Assembly: GCA_002295705.1 (NCBI GenBank)
Contig: DBHP01000091.1
Span: 28,551 to 92,550 of the forward strand
Length of the DNA stretch: 64,000 bases
Origin: Candidatus Neomicrothrix sp. UBA825
GTDB lineage: Bacteria > Actinomycetota > Acidimicrobiia > Acidimicrobiales > UBA8592
Direction of reading: 5' to 3'
The position numbers and the translations under genes were made by a program. Every line of letters starts with the position of its first letter. Positions within the stretch are counted from its first letter, which is position 1. Of the stretch, positions 56,428 to 64,000 are shown piece after piece. The notes under the pieces are model-generated. The model had not been told where the DNA came from. It searched no databases and worked only from the letters and a program-made list of their open reading frames with translations.

Positions 56428-57508
56428 CTAGCTCATCTCTATGTATAAGCTCACTTGGTTGTATATCTTTTGCTTCACTCACGTCCTCGCTTAGGGAATC
56501 TTTAAGTTGAGAAGAACTATAGGAAACTAAACCACGCGCAATAAGTTCCGATTTCTCATTTAGGATTTCTACGGCATCGCCTCTATCGAATGCCCCATGC
56601 ATCTCAAGAACGCCAACTGCTAAAAGAGATCCACCATTTTCTTCAATCGCTCTTTGTGCGCCCTTATCAATCACTAGCTTTCCTTTCGGCTGAACCGCAA
56701 AAGCTATCCATAGTTTTCGAGCCGACAAGGGTTTTGGTTTTGGATGGATGATAGTCCCTGACTCCCCTACTTGAAGTAGTGAGTCTGCTACAACGTTGAG
56801 TCGTGTAGCGGCTGCGATTGTTGTGGTCACGCCAGCCCACGAGGCCATTTTCGCAGCGGCTAATTTGGACTCCATTCCACCGCTTCCCAAATTACCTGAA
56901 GCGCCTCCAACCACTGCATCTATTCTGTCGATTGATCCTATTTCTCGAATTAATTTAACATTATCAGAGGTTTTTTTCTTTGGGTCTTGAGAATAGATCC
57001 CATCAGTATCAGTAAGCATTAACAGTTGATCCGCGTTAAGGAGTTGGGCTAATAGGGCAGCTATCCTATCGTTATCACCCCAGCGTATAGCGTCATCGGC
57101 TATGGCATCATTTTCGTTAACTATTGGAAGGATTCCAGAGATTAAGAGCTCCTCAACCGTTGATCGAGCGTGTAAGTATCGTTTGCGGACAAAGAAATCG
57201 TCAGGTGCCATTAACAACTGGGCGATAGAAATATTATGCTTTGAGAAGCTGTCAGCATATGTGGCCATTAATTTTGGCTGACCGATTGCTGATGCTGCTT
57301 GTAAAACCCGAGAATCTGTGGGGCGTCTGCCTACGTAGCCAAGATCAGCAAGACCGGCACCTATTGCGCCACTGCTAACGAGAACGATGTCAGAAAAGTC
57401 TTGTTTAGCGATTGCGATTTCTTTTGTTAGTTTATCAATGGCAATCTCACTAATTGAGCCATCGGGTTTGGTTAACGAAGAAGTTCCGATTTTTACAATG
57501 ACTGTCAC
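56402..57508 (-). CDS. proB: Glutamate 5-kinase
   Basis: 368 residues: amino-acid kinase domain (1-255) plus C-terminal PUA domain (about 275-350). It phosphorylates glutamate at the start of proline synthesis. Motifs are MTVIVKIGTSSLTKPDGS at the N-terminus, VSSGAIGAGLADLG, PIVNENDAIADDAIRWGDND, and GSGGMESKLAAAKMA. The GTG start has an AAGAAT box 6 nt upstream and no ribosome binding site. It follows obg by 49 nt, as in many bacteria. The proA partner is not in the window. Confidence 0.95.
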   Translation of the reverse strand: MTVIVKIGTSSLTKPDGSISEIAIDKLTKEIAIAKQDFSDIVLVSSGAIGAGLADLGYVGRRPTDSRVLQAASAIGQPKLMATYADSFSKHNISIAQLLMAPDDFFVRKRYLHARSTVEELLISGILPIVNENDAIADDAIRWGDNDRIAALLAQLLNADQLLMLTDTDGIYSQDPKKKTSDNVKLIREIGSIDRIDAVVGGASGNLGSGGMESKLAAAKMASWAGVTTTIAAATRLNVVADSLLQVGESGTIIHPKPKPLSARKLWIAFAVQPKGKLVIDKGAQRAIEENGGSLLAVGVLEMHGAFDRGDAVEILNEKSELIARGLVSYSSSQLKDSLSEDVSEAKDIQPSELIHRDELVILSENLY

Positions 57509-57557
57509 TTATTCATTCTTGCAGAATTGCATGTGAAAGTCTTTTATTTAGCTTTGC

Positions 57558-58814
57558 TCAATCAATCCAATGTTCATCGTCGTCCATGTATTCAAACTGC
57601 AGTTCGCCAATTTGCACGTAGTGACCTTGTCTAATACCTGCTTTGCGGAGAGCCTTATTCACCCCTATCTTCTCAAGGGTAAATTGAATGTATTCAAGCG
57701 CTTCGCTATTTGTTAGGTCATTTAAAGAAACCGCTCTTTCTGCTTGACGACCTTTGACTATAAACATATTTCCTTCCCTCAATACAGAAATTCCTTTTGG
57801 CAGGGGACGATGAATAACTATTTCATCAGAGTTGGTGGTCTCAGCTTCTCGTGCTTGCTTTACAAGAAGTTCAAGTTTGTATTTCATCTCTTGAACACCT
57901 TCTCCGGTAACAGACGAAATCATTAGGGAACCTTCCAAGGGATCTTGAGTCGCGACATCAGCCTTGGATGAAATCAACAGCCGGGGACGGTCTAACAGCT
58001 CCGGTTTGTAGTTCTTTAGTTCTTTTAAAAGTATCTCCAATTGGCTGTGTGCTTCACGTCCGTCGTAGGGTGAAAGATCCAGAAGGATTGCCAACACTCG
58101 AGCTCTTTCAACATGTCGAAGAAACTGATGACCTAGGCCCTTTCCGTCTGCGGCTCCCTCAATCAACCCAGGAATGTCCGCAATCACCATTTCAAACTCT
58201 TCGTTCCCTTTCACGACTCCGAGGTTTGGAACCAGCGTTGTAAAGGGATAGTCAGCAATTTTCGGCTTAGCAGCTGAAACACGAGAAATAAGCGTGCTTT
58301 TGCCTACATTAGGAAAGCCTACTAAGGCGACATCAGCTAATAGCTTCAGCTCTAGATTTAACCATTGTTCCTCTCCATGCTCTCCTTGTTCAGCAAAACT
58401 TGGAGCTCTTCGCCTATTACTTAAGAACCTAGTATTACCTTTACCGCCTCGTCCGCCAGCAGCTGCCAACCATTTCGCCCCCGTTGAGGAAAGATCAGCG
58501 AGTACGTTGCCTTTGGAATCTTTAACCAAAGTGCCTACAGGAACATTAATTAACTCTGAACTTCCATTTGCACCGTGTCGACGCTTGCCACTTCCGTGCT
58601 TGCCATTGTCAGCCTTCCGATGAGGATAATCTCGAAAAGCCAATAAGGATGCTACGTTATGGTCTGCTACTAACCATATATCACCTCCGTTACCACCATC
58701 TCCACCATCCGGACCCCCTCGGTCAACGTGAGCCTCTCGACGAAATGAAACGCATCCAGCGCCGCCGTCGCCGGCTTTTACATTGAGGCCACATTCGTCA
58801 ACAAAGTTAGACAT
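57558..58814 (-). CDS. obg: Obg family GTPase (CgtA)
   Basis: 418 residues in the order Obg (Gly-rich), GTPase, OCT. The N-terminal GDGGAGCVSFRREAHVDRGG is diagnostic. The G1 motif is VGFPNVGKSTLISRV, switch and G3 are DYPFTTLVPNLGVV and DIPGLIEGAADGKGLG, and G4-like SSKAD follows. The OCT domain occupies about 345-418. It acts in 50S assembly and stress response. A TAGAAT box (58822-58827, minus strand) lies 7 nt upstream of the ATG. It is part of the rne-rplU-rpmA-obg-proB string. Confidence 0.96.
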   Translation of the reverse strand: MSNFVDECGLNVKAGDGGAGCVSFRREAHVDRGGPDGGDGGNGGDIWLVADHNVASLLAFRDYPHRKADNGKHGSGKRRHGANGSSELINVPVGTLVKDSKGNVLADLSSTGAKWLAAAGGRGGKGNTRFLSNRRRAPSFAEQGEHGEEQWLNLELKLLADVALVGFPNVGKSTLISRVSAAKPKIADYPFTTLVPNLGVVKGNEEFEMVIADIPGLIEGAADGKGLGHQFLRHVERARVLAILLDLSPYDGREAHSQLEILLKELKNYKPELLDRPRLLISSKADVATQDPLEGSLMISSVTGEGVQEMKYKLELLVKQAREAETTNSDEIVIHRPLPKGISVLREGNMFIVKGRQAERAVSLNDLTNSEALEYIQFTLEKIGVNKALRKAGIRQGHYVQIGELQFEYMDDDEHWID

Positions 58815-58860
58815 GGAGGATATTCTACTAATTTATTTGACTGGAGGAGAGAAATTTAAG

Positions 58861-59112
58861 TTAGTCAGGAAGGACGTCTACAAGTTTTCTTCCACGTCGG
58901 CTGCCGAATTTAACGCGACCATTGACGGTTGCGAATAGTGTATCATCCCCACCTCTGCGCACATTCAGACCGGGGTGAAACTTGGTTCCTCTCTGCCGGA
59001 CGATAATAGAGCCGGCTGACACTGCCGTACCGTCATAGGCCTTAACGCCAAGCCGCTGGGCGTTGGAATCTCTACCATTTCGCGTTGAGCCGCCACCTTT
59101 TGTTTTCGACAT
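58861..59112 (-). CDS. rpmA: 50S ribosomal protein L27
   Basis: 83 residues: [20 protein letters not shown] at the N-terminus and [20 protein letters not shown] in the middle, both classical bL27. The N-terminus reaches the peptidyl-transferase centre. There is no Firmicutes-type cleavable extension. The ATG overlaps the rplU stop by 1 nt (TAATG), so it is coupled. Confidence 0.97.
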   Translation of the reverse strand: MSKTKGGGSTRNGRDSNAQRLGVKAYDGTAVSAGSIIVRQRGTKFHPGLNVRRGGDDTLFATVNGRVKFGSRRGRKLVDVLPD

Positions 59113-59423
59113 TATTTGTTCCTTGATATTGATGTGATTTTGATTTCGTTGTAGTTCTGACGATGACCCCAGCGTCGACGCTGATTACTTTTATTTTTGT
59201 AGGTAAACCCTGTAACTTTTTTTGATTTTCCTCTGTCGACTATCTCAGCGTTTACGTTTACGTTTTCCAATTCACTTGGTTTCGCAAGGACTGTTTTCCC
59301 ATCTACTAGCATTAACGGTGTAAGAGATATAGATTCTCCTATATCGCCCAAAAGCTCAACTTGAAGGACTTGGTTTTCCTCAACGCGATATTGTTTTCCA
59401 CCTGTTTTTACTACTGCATACAT
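59112..59423 (-). CDS. rplU: 50S ribosomal protein L21
   Basis: 103 residues: [20 protein letters not shown] at the start and [20 protein letters not shown] near the C-terminus, both standard for bL21. It lies 58 nt downstream of the RNase E/G gene. The gap may fold a short TTCGG/CCGAA hairpin that could be a ribosomal-protein leader, but the evidence is thin. Confidence 0.97.
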   Translation of the reverse strand: MYAVVKTGGKQYRVEENQVLQVELLGDIGESISLTPLMLVDGKTVLAKPSELENVNVNAEIVDRGKSKKVTGFTYKNKSNQRRRWGHRQNYNEIKITSISRNK

Positions 59424-59481
59424 ATTTGCATGATATTCGGTTTACTCCGAAATACCGACTATTCTCTCAAAAGCTTGTTTA

Positions 59482-61002
59482 TTATTCATGCGCTTTGGTG
59501 AATGTTTGTGTTAGCCCTTCGCCGATTCTTTTTCTTGTCATTTCAACTAGTCCAAGTTCCGAAATTCCAAAGACCTGAGTACGAGTTTTATCTCTTGCTA
59601 GCTCTGCACGGAATGTTTTCATAACCTCATTTCGATGTTCAGCTTTCTCCATATCTACGAAGTCGATGACAATAATTCCTCCGATATCCCTGAGGCGTAG
59701 CTGGTGGGCTACTTCTTTAGCTGCTTCAAGATTGTTGCGATAGACAGTTTCCTCCAAGCTTGAGGTTCCCACGTTCTTTCCTGTGTTCACATCAATCACA
59801 GTAAGCGCCTCCGTATGTTCAATGATTAACGAACCTCCTGACGGAAGCCAGACCTTGCTGTCAAGAGCTTTAGCCAACTGCTCTTCTACATAAAAGCGCT
59901 CGAATAGGTCAACATCCTCGATAGCACTGTCATGATATTCAATACGTTCCGCAAGAGCGGGAGCAACTGTTGCTAAGTACGATTTAGCTTCCTCAAATAG
60001 CTCGGCATCATCAATGATGACTGATCGATATTCCTTATTAAATTCCTCTCTAATCATTCGGAAAGGCATCTCAGGCTCTCGGTAAAGCAGTTTAGGAGTC
60101 GTCGCTTTTGAGCACTGTTTTTCGATTTCTAACCATTGATTGATTAGGCGTGACACGTCTTGCTCAATCTCTTCTTTCGTTATGTGTTGGGCAGCAGTTC
60201 GGACAATAACACCATGTTCTGCCGGTTTTGCCTTCTCCAGAATTTGACGCAGTCGCTTCCGTTCCTTTTCTGGCAACCTTTTTGAAATCCCAAATGTTTC
60301 AGTATTTGGAACAAGGACTACGAATCTACCGGCCAGGGAAATTTCTTGAGTTAATCTCGCACCTTTGTGCGCAATTGGATTCTTAGTAACTTGACATAAG
60401 ATTGATTCTTTGTTCTTTAGTGCTTCTTCGATTCGTGTTGTTTCGTTTGATTTACTTGAGGCATTCTTTATCAGATCACTTTGATAGAGGACCGCATTTT
60501 TAGGAGTCCCGATATCAACAAATGCTGCTTCCATCCCTGGAAGAACATTCTCTACTTTCCCCATGTAGATGTTTCCATGAATTTCACTGATATCATCTGC
60601 GGGTCGTGAGACGTAGAATTCAATCAGTGATCGCCCTTCAAGCATTGCTATCTGAGTTACATTATCCTCTACGTGAACCACCATTGTGTAACGCCCCACA
60701 GCCTTACCTTTACGCTCTCGTCCTCGACGTTTTTTTAAAGTTTCGTCATCAAGTTCAACAGAAATATTAGCTGTATTCTCGCGACTTGAGTTCCCAGACT
60801 TTGACCGGCGTCGTTTACGCTTCTTTTTCCCTTGCGAACCAGTTTTTGGTGCGTTTGGCGCTGGTCTTGAATCTCCTATCTTGGGTTTAGCGTAACCAGA
60901 TCCATTTTCGGAGTTTGATTCCAGTTTTTGGGAATTATTCTCCGGTTCTACTTTACCTGCTTGCGCATTTGTGTCTTTTTCACGATTCTCTTGTTCGTCC
61001 AT
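59482..61002 (-). CDS. rne: Ribonuclease E/G family endoribonuclease without the zinc-link
   Basis: 506 residues from the ATG at 61002. A longer frame starts at 61044 but would overlap the upstream gene. The first 95 residues are low-complexity and charged, with a KKKRKRRRSKSG cluster suited to RNA or membrane contact. Then come the S1 domain (MLEGRSLIEFYVSRPADDIS to about 170) and the catalytic core. The metal-binding Asp residues lie in TVIDVNTGKNVG and IIVIDFVDME. The chain stops at GLVEMTRKRIGEGLTQTFTKAHE, just where the family normally has CPxCxGxG, the zinc-link for oligomer formation. No such Cys pair is present here or in the next bases. Confidence 0.9.
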   Translation of the reverse strand: MDEQENREKDTNAQAGKVEPENNSQKLESNSENGSGYAKPKIGDSRPAPNAPKTGSQGKKKRKRRRSKSGNSSRENTANISVELDDETLKKRRGRERKGKAVGRYTMVVHVEDNVTQIAMLEGRSLIEFYVSRPADDISEIHGNIYMGKVENVLPGMEAAFVDIGTPKNAVLYQSDLIKNASSKSNETTRIEEALKNKESILCQVTKNPIAHKGARLTQEISLAGRFVVLVPNTETFGISKRLPEKERKRLRQILEKAKPAEHGVIVRTAAQHITKEEIEQDVSRLINQWLEIEKQCSKATTPKLLYREPEMPFRMIREEFNKEYRSVIIDDAELFEEAKSYLATVAPALAERIEYHDSAIEDVDLFERFYVEEQLAKALDSKVWLPSGGSLIIEHTEALTVIDVNTGKNVGTSSLEETVYRNNLEAAKEVAHQLRLRDIGGIIVIDFVDMEKAEHRNEVMKTFRAELARDKTRTQVFGISELGLVEMTRKRIGEGLTQTFTKAHE

Positions 61003-61018
61003 CTTTTCTTTTCCCTTC

Positions 61019-61735
61019 TCATGGTGAACACAGTTCCAAATCAAAGTCGAGACAATCTCCCAAATCGAGTGGATCTATTTGATTATCCCCTGTGTCAATA
61101 AATTGTTTTAAACGCCGCAGCTTAACCATGGTTAGGTTTGGTTCAGCTGATGTTAAGAATTCACTTGGCCGCAAAGATCTTGGCTGAGTTTTTAATTCTG
61201 CTTGTATGATCGGTCTTTTCATTAAAGTGCTTTCCAAAAGCTCAATTTCACGGATATACGGGCGGATATCATCAACTACTTTCTTTCCTTTACGAGTTCG
61301 TTCAACTATTAATTCTTTAGAATTAAGAACTAGATTCACCCATTTATTCACTACTTCTATATTTTCTTTAACTTGAATCTCCCAAACTGTTGAGGTCACA
61401 GATTGTTGAAGAGAGATATATTTACTCTGCATTTTTACCATTCCTGTGATCGCAATTCCTTCGGGGAGTACTTTAGTTAAGACTTCTGGTATTGATGAGA
61501 TGTTTGAAGTCTCATATTTTTGATCGTCTAAATGAAAATCAAGGTATTCACATTCTGACTCGGCACCGGTAGGTAAAGCCAAGCCAAATGCAATTTTAGG
61601 TCTTGGGGAGAAACCTTCACTGTATACCAGTGGAATTTCTGCACGGCGAAGTGACCTTTCCCATACTTTTGCTATGTCTCTATGACTCGCAAATCTAATT
61701 TTTCCAACTTTGGTCGTTTGTAGCCGTAGTATCAT
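61019..61735 (-). CDS. DUF2344 (TIGR03936) protein
   Basis: 238 residues from the ATG at 61735, which is 1 nt after the upstream stop. The longer frame would overlap by about 150 nt. It begins MILRLQTTKVGKIRFASHRD and continues EGFSPRPKIAFGLALPTGAE, the DUF2344 core. In many bacteria this domain is fused to the C-terminus of the radical SAM protein encoded just upstream; here it is a separate, tightly coupled gene. The function is unknown; the constant neighbourhood with rne, rplU and rpmA suggests an RNA or ribosome link. Confidence 0.88.
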   Translation of the reverse strand: MILRLQTTKVGKIRFASHRDIAKVWERSLRRAEIPLVYSEGFSPRPKIAFGLALPTGAESECEYLDFHLDDQKYETSNISSIPEVLTKVLPEGIAITGMVKMQSKYISLQQSVTSTVWEIQVKENIEVVNKWVNLVLNSKELIVERTRKGKKVVDDIRPYIREIELLESTLMKRPIIQAELKTQPRSLRPSEFLTSAEPNLTMVKLRRLKQFIDTGDNQIDPLDLGDCLDFDLELCSP

Positions 61736-61736
61736 T

Positions 61737-63686
61737 TTATCTAGCTTTACTTGAGATCTGCAGAAGTTGGGGGGCGAAGCTTCCATTGTCAAGGTCTTGC
61801 CATGTACCTTGACTGCCACCGACTGGAGGCGACGTTGAAGCGACCACATGGTCCAATCCGTAGCCGGTACATGCGCCGCAATCATAGCAAGGCGTCCATC
61901 TGCAATCTTCTAGTCCTTTTTCCTCAAGGGCATCTCGCCATTCCTGCCATAGGAAGTCCTTATACAGTCCGGCATCTAGGTGATCCCATGGAAGAGGCTC
62001 TTCAACATTTCGGTGTCGGTATGCAAACCATTCGTATTCTAGGTCCGCCTTTTCCATTGCAGAGATCCACAAATCGAGATTGAAATATTCGCTCCATTCT
62101 TGGAAAGTTCCTCCTGTAGACCACACTTCTTTTAAGACTTCTCCAAGTCTCCTGTCACCTCGACTTAATATTCCCTCCACTAATGTTGCCTTGGGGTCAT
62201 GCCATTTAAGTTTCACTCCTTTTGTTTTCCGAACTTCGTCTTTTAGCATGTGTACTTTTCGGTTCAGTTCTTCGAGGGTGTTCTGCCCGAACCATTGGAA
62301 AGGAGTGAAGGGCTTGGGGACAAATCCCCCGACACTTACCGTAACTGATGCAGCACTCGTGTAGCGTTTCCCGATCGCAACACAGTTTGCAGCCAAACGT
62401 GCTATTCCGAGAGTATCTTCGTCGGTTTCTGTTGGTAGCCCTATTAGGAAGTAAAGTTTCATTCTTCGCCAACCCTGTGAGAATGCTGATTCAACCGCTC
62501 CATACAGATCTTCTTCGCGGATTAGTTTGTTTATGACTTGCCTCATCCTCCATGTCCCCGCCTCTGGAGCAAAAGTTAACCCTGTTCGCCGTGCATTTTG
62601 TATGCTCGCAGCGATATCTACTGTGAATGCGTCTACGCGCAAAGATGGAAGCGAGATGCTCACTTGACCGCAATTTACTGGGTCAGCGACAGTTTCTTCT
62701 ACCACATCTTTTATACCGCTGTAATCTGCCGTGGAAAGAGACGTCAACGCTACCTCATCATATCCTGTTCGCTTTAGGCCCGACTGGATCATAGTTCGTA
62801 CCTGCTCATCAGATCTTTCTCTGACAGGCCTGGTAATCATTCCTGCTTGGCAAAACCGGCAACCTCGTGTGCAACCTCTGAATACTTCCACATTCAATCG
62901 GTCGTGTACTACTTCAGTAATAGGAACTAATTGCTCTTTAGGATAGGGCCACTCTTCAAGATCAATGATGGTTCTCTTTTCGATAAGTTCTGGCACTTCG
63001 TCATTGATAGGTTTTAGGATCTGGGCGCCATTCATATCGTAAGTAGATTCGTACATGCTGGGAACATAGACACCTTCGATACGTGATAGCTCTAAAAGTA
63101 ATTCATGCCGATTTTGCGAAACGCTTTTGCTTGATTTGAACTGATGGATAACCCCCGTAATGTCAGAAACAACTTCTTCCCCGTCCCCCAATGCAAAGAA
63201 GTCCACGATATCTGCAAGTGGCTCAGGGTTATAGACACAATGTCCACCTGCTCCAATGAGGGGGTGCTTGCCATCTCGGTCCGAAGACATCACAGGTACA
63301 CCTGCAAGGTCTAAGCAATTTATAAGATTGGTGTACACAAGCTCTGAGGACAGATTAAATGCAATCACATCGAATTCATTTGCTGGCCGGTGTGTATCCA
63401 CGCTAAATAGCGGTATGCGCTCCCTTCGCATAATTTCCTCTAAATCAACCCACGGCGCATATGCTCGCTCTGCTTCTGCAATCGGAGACTCATTGAGGAT
63501 CTCATACAGAATTTGCAATCCCTGATTAGGAAGGCCCACTTCGTAGACATCGGGGTATGTTAGCAACCATGCAACATTTGATTGCTTGTGTGATGGGGTC
63601 TGTGCACCTTGTTCAAGACCAATATAGCGTGCTGGCTTTTCGACTAGATCCAAGTAACCTTCGAGTGTTTGCCATATGGAGCTCAT
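61737..63686 (-). CDS. Radical SAM protein of the TIGR03960 family
   Basis: 649 residues. The radical SAM cluster motif is RGCTRGCRFCQAGM (CxxxCxxC) near residue 266. A cobalamin-binding-like N-terminal region (LLTYPDVYEVGLPNQGLQIL) precedes it, and the C-terminus has CRWTPCYDCGACTGYG, a second possible metal site. The split from DUF2344 is as described for the next gene. The substrate is not known. The ATG at 63686 is used. It follows the rodA gene after 51 nt, so the operon is likely rodA-radical SAM-DUF2344-rne-rplU-rpmA-obg-proB. Confidence 0.9.
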   Translation of the reverse strand: MSSIWQTLEGYLDLVEKPARYIGLEQGAQTPSHKQSNVAWLLTYPDVYEVGLPNQGLQILYEILNESPIAEAERAYAPWVDLEEIMRRERIPLFSVDTHRPANEFDVIAFNLSSELVYTNLINCLDLAGVPVMSSDRDGKHPLIGAGGHCVYNPEPLADIVDFFALGDGEEVVSDITGVIHQFKSSKSVSQNRHELLLELSRIEGVYVPSMYESTYDMNGAQILKPINDEVPELIEKRTIIDLEEWPYPKEQLVPITEVVHDRLNVEVFRGCTRGCRFCQAGMITRPVRERSDEQVRTMIQSGLKRTGYDEVALTSLSTADYSGIKDVVEETVADPVNCGQVSISLPSLRVDAFTVDIAASIQNARRTGLTFAPEAGTWRMRQVINKLIREEDLYGAVESAFSQGWRRMKLYFLIGLPTETDEDTLGIARLAANCVAIGKRYTSAASVTVSVGGFVPKPFTPFQWFGQNTLEELNRKVHMLKDEVRKTKGVKLKWHDPKATLVEGILSRGDRRLGEVLKEVWSTGGTFQEWSEYFNLDLWISAMEKADLEYEWFAYRHRNVEEPLPWDHLDAGLYKDFLWQEWRDALEEKGLEDCRWTPCYDCGACTGYGLDHVVASTSPPVGGSQGTWQDLDNGSFAPQLLQISSKAR

Positions 63687-63737
63687 TCACAGTCCCTTTC
63701 CGGTACCTTATCCTACTACCCAGAGAGCGTTATAGTA

Positions 63738-64000
63738 TTAAACAACCTGATATCGACGCATATGTATGTTGAGAACAAGGCCTACTCCAACGAAACAGGA
63801 AACTGCCGAGGACCCACCATAGGATACAAAGGGTATTGGAATTCCTGTAATGGGCATTATCCCTAGCGTCATTCCTACTGACTGAAACATCTGGAAAGCA
63901 AAAAGTGTCAGTACGCCGCAACATATCAAAGTTCCCAGTAAGTCCGGTGATTTCCGAGCTGTGCGCATGCAGCGCCACATTACGATAGCAAATAATGCTA
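63738..64000 (-). CDS. rodA: RodA/FtsW-family SEDS protein, C-terminal part only
   Basis: The last 87 codons of a gene that continues past the right edge. The visible chain reads ALFAIVMWRCM, then two membrane segments, GIMPITGIPIPFVSYGGSSA and GLVLNIHMRRYQVV. The PITGIPxPFVSYGGSS motif is the strongest SEDS signature. Being directly upstream of the radical SAM-rne string it is most likely RodA, the elongasome glycosyltransferase, but FtsW cannot be excluded from this fragment. Confidence 0.85.
   Translation of the reverse strand, partial: ALFAIVMWRCMRTARKSPDLLGTLICCGVLTLFAFQMFQSVGMTLGIMPITGIPIPFVSYGGSSAVSCFVGVGLVLNIHMRRYQVV

Noticed and set aside
61736..61885. N-terminal extension of the DUF2344 gene
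   Set aside because: It overlaps the radical SAM gene, and conserved sequence starts at the ATG at 61735.
1..64000. CRISPR arrays, insertion sequences, prophage genes, attachment sites
   Set aside because: I scanned for regularly spaced repeats, transposase, integrase or phage motifs and terminal repeats, and found none. The only long gene-free gap is explained by the RNA region.

Overview
The window looks like a chromosomal segment of a moderately low-GC, free-living actinobacterium, most likely a marine or freshwater Acidimicrobiia-type lineage. This is inferred from family content: a fused F420 precursor synthase (FbiC), a DUF3151 protein, a type II DAHP synthase, an actinobacterial-type pyruvate kinase, a split radical-SAM/DUF2344 pair in a rodA-rne-rplU-rpmA-obg-proB string, and many genes whose start codon lies 6 nt after a -10 box (leaderless mRNAs). 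I see no prophage, insertion sequence, CRISPR array or rRNA operon.

Layout. 1-900: end of an ADP-forming acyl-CoA synthetase operon. 980-7301 (+): a small unknown protein, transketolase, transaldolase, an HxlR regulator and fbiC. 7342-11565 (-): a tight operon pyk, DUF3151, mobA, rhodanese, RNase D, then a 55-residue Cys-rich protein. 11653-12420 (+): a glycerophosphodiesterase. 12421-13135 is the only long gene-free gap (715 bp); it holds a terminator, four DnaA-box-like repeats, a promoter and an approximately 380-nt highly structured RNA with three GAAA-capped hairpins and its own terminator. I could not place this RNA in a known class. 13136-21361: an alpha/beta hydrolase, glutamate synthase (gltBD) and an M18 aminopeptidase. 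21362-28074: two non-identical TrkH subunits and TrkA, divergent from a membrane pyrophosphatase of the K+-dependent sequence type. 28100-29955: an alpha/beta hydrolase whose start codon sits in a 12-bp inverted repeat, then D-Ala-D-Ala ligase.

29945-35495 is an accessory-looking lipid cluster: a divergent TetR regulator, a fatty-acyl-CoA-reductase-like/HAD fusion, a LarA-like (DUF2088) protein and a PlsC-type acyltransferase, with a palindromic operator between the divergent promoters. 35591-41610 (+): aconitase, a LysR regulator flanked by a 16-bp inverted repeat, an aberrant acyl-CoA carboxylase carboxyltransferase and citrate synthase. 41612-49753: mainly translation, folding and replication genes (rsmE, dnaJ, lepA, rpsT, holA, a YbbN-like thioredoxin, tRNA-Ala, rsfS, a LytR_C protein, nadD). 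50042-56427: a primary-type sigma-70 factor, DAHP synthase, a VWA/MoxR pair and murJ. 56402-64000 (-): proB, obg, rpmA, rplU, an RNase E/G that lacks the usual zinc-link Cys motif, the DUF2344/radical-SAM pair and the C-terminal end of RodA.

The strongest candidates for something undescribed are the structured RNA at 12694-13106 with its DnaA-box-like upstream region, the TetR/FAR-HAD/LarA-like/PlsC cluster, and the start-codon hairpin at 28093-28132. All functional statements are from reading sequence by eye; no database or folding program was run.
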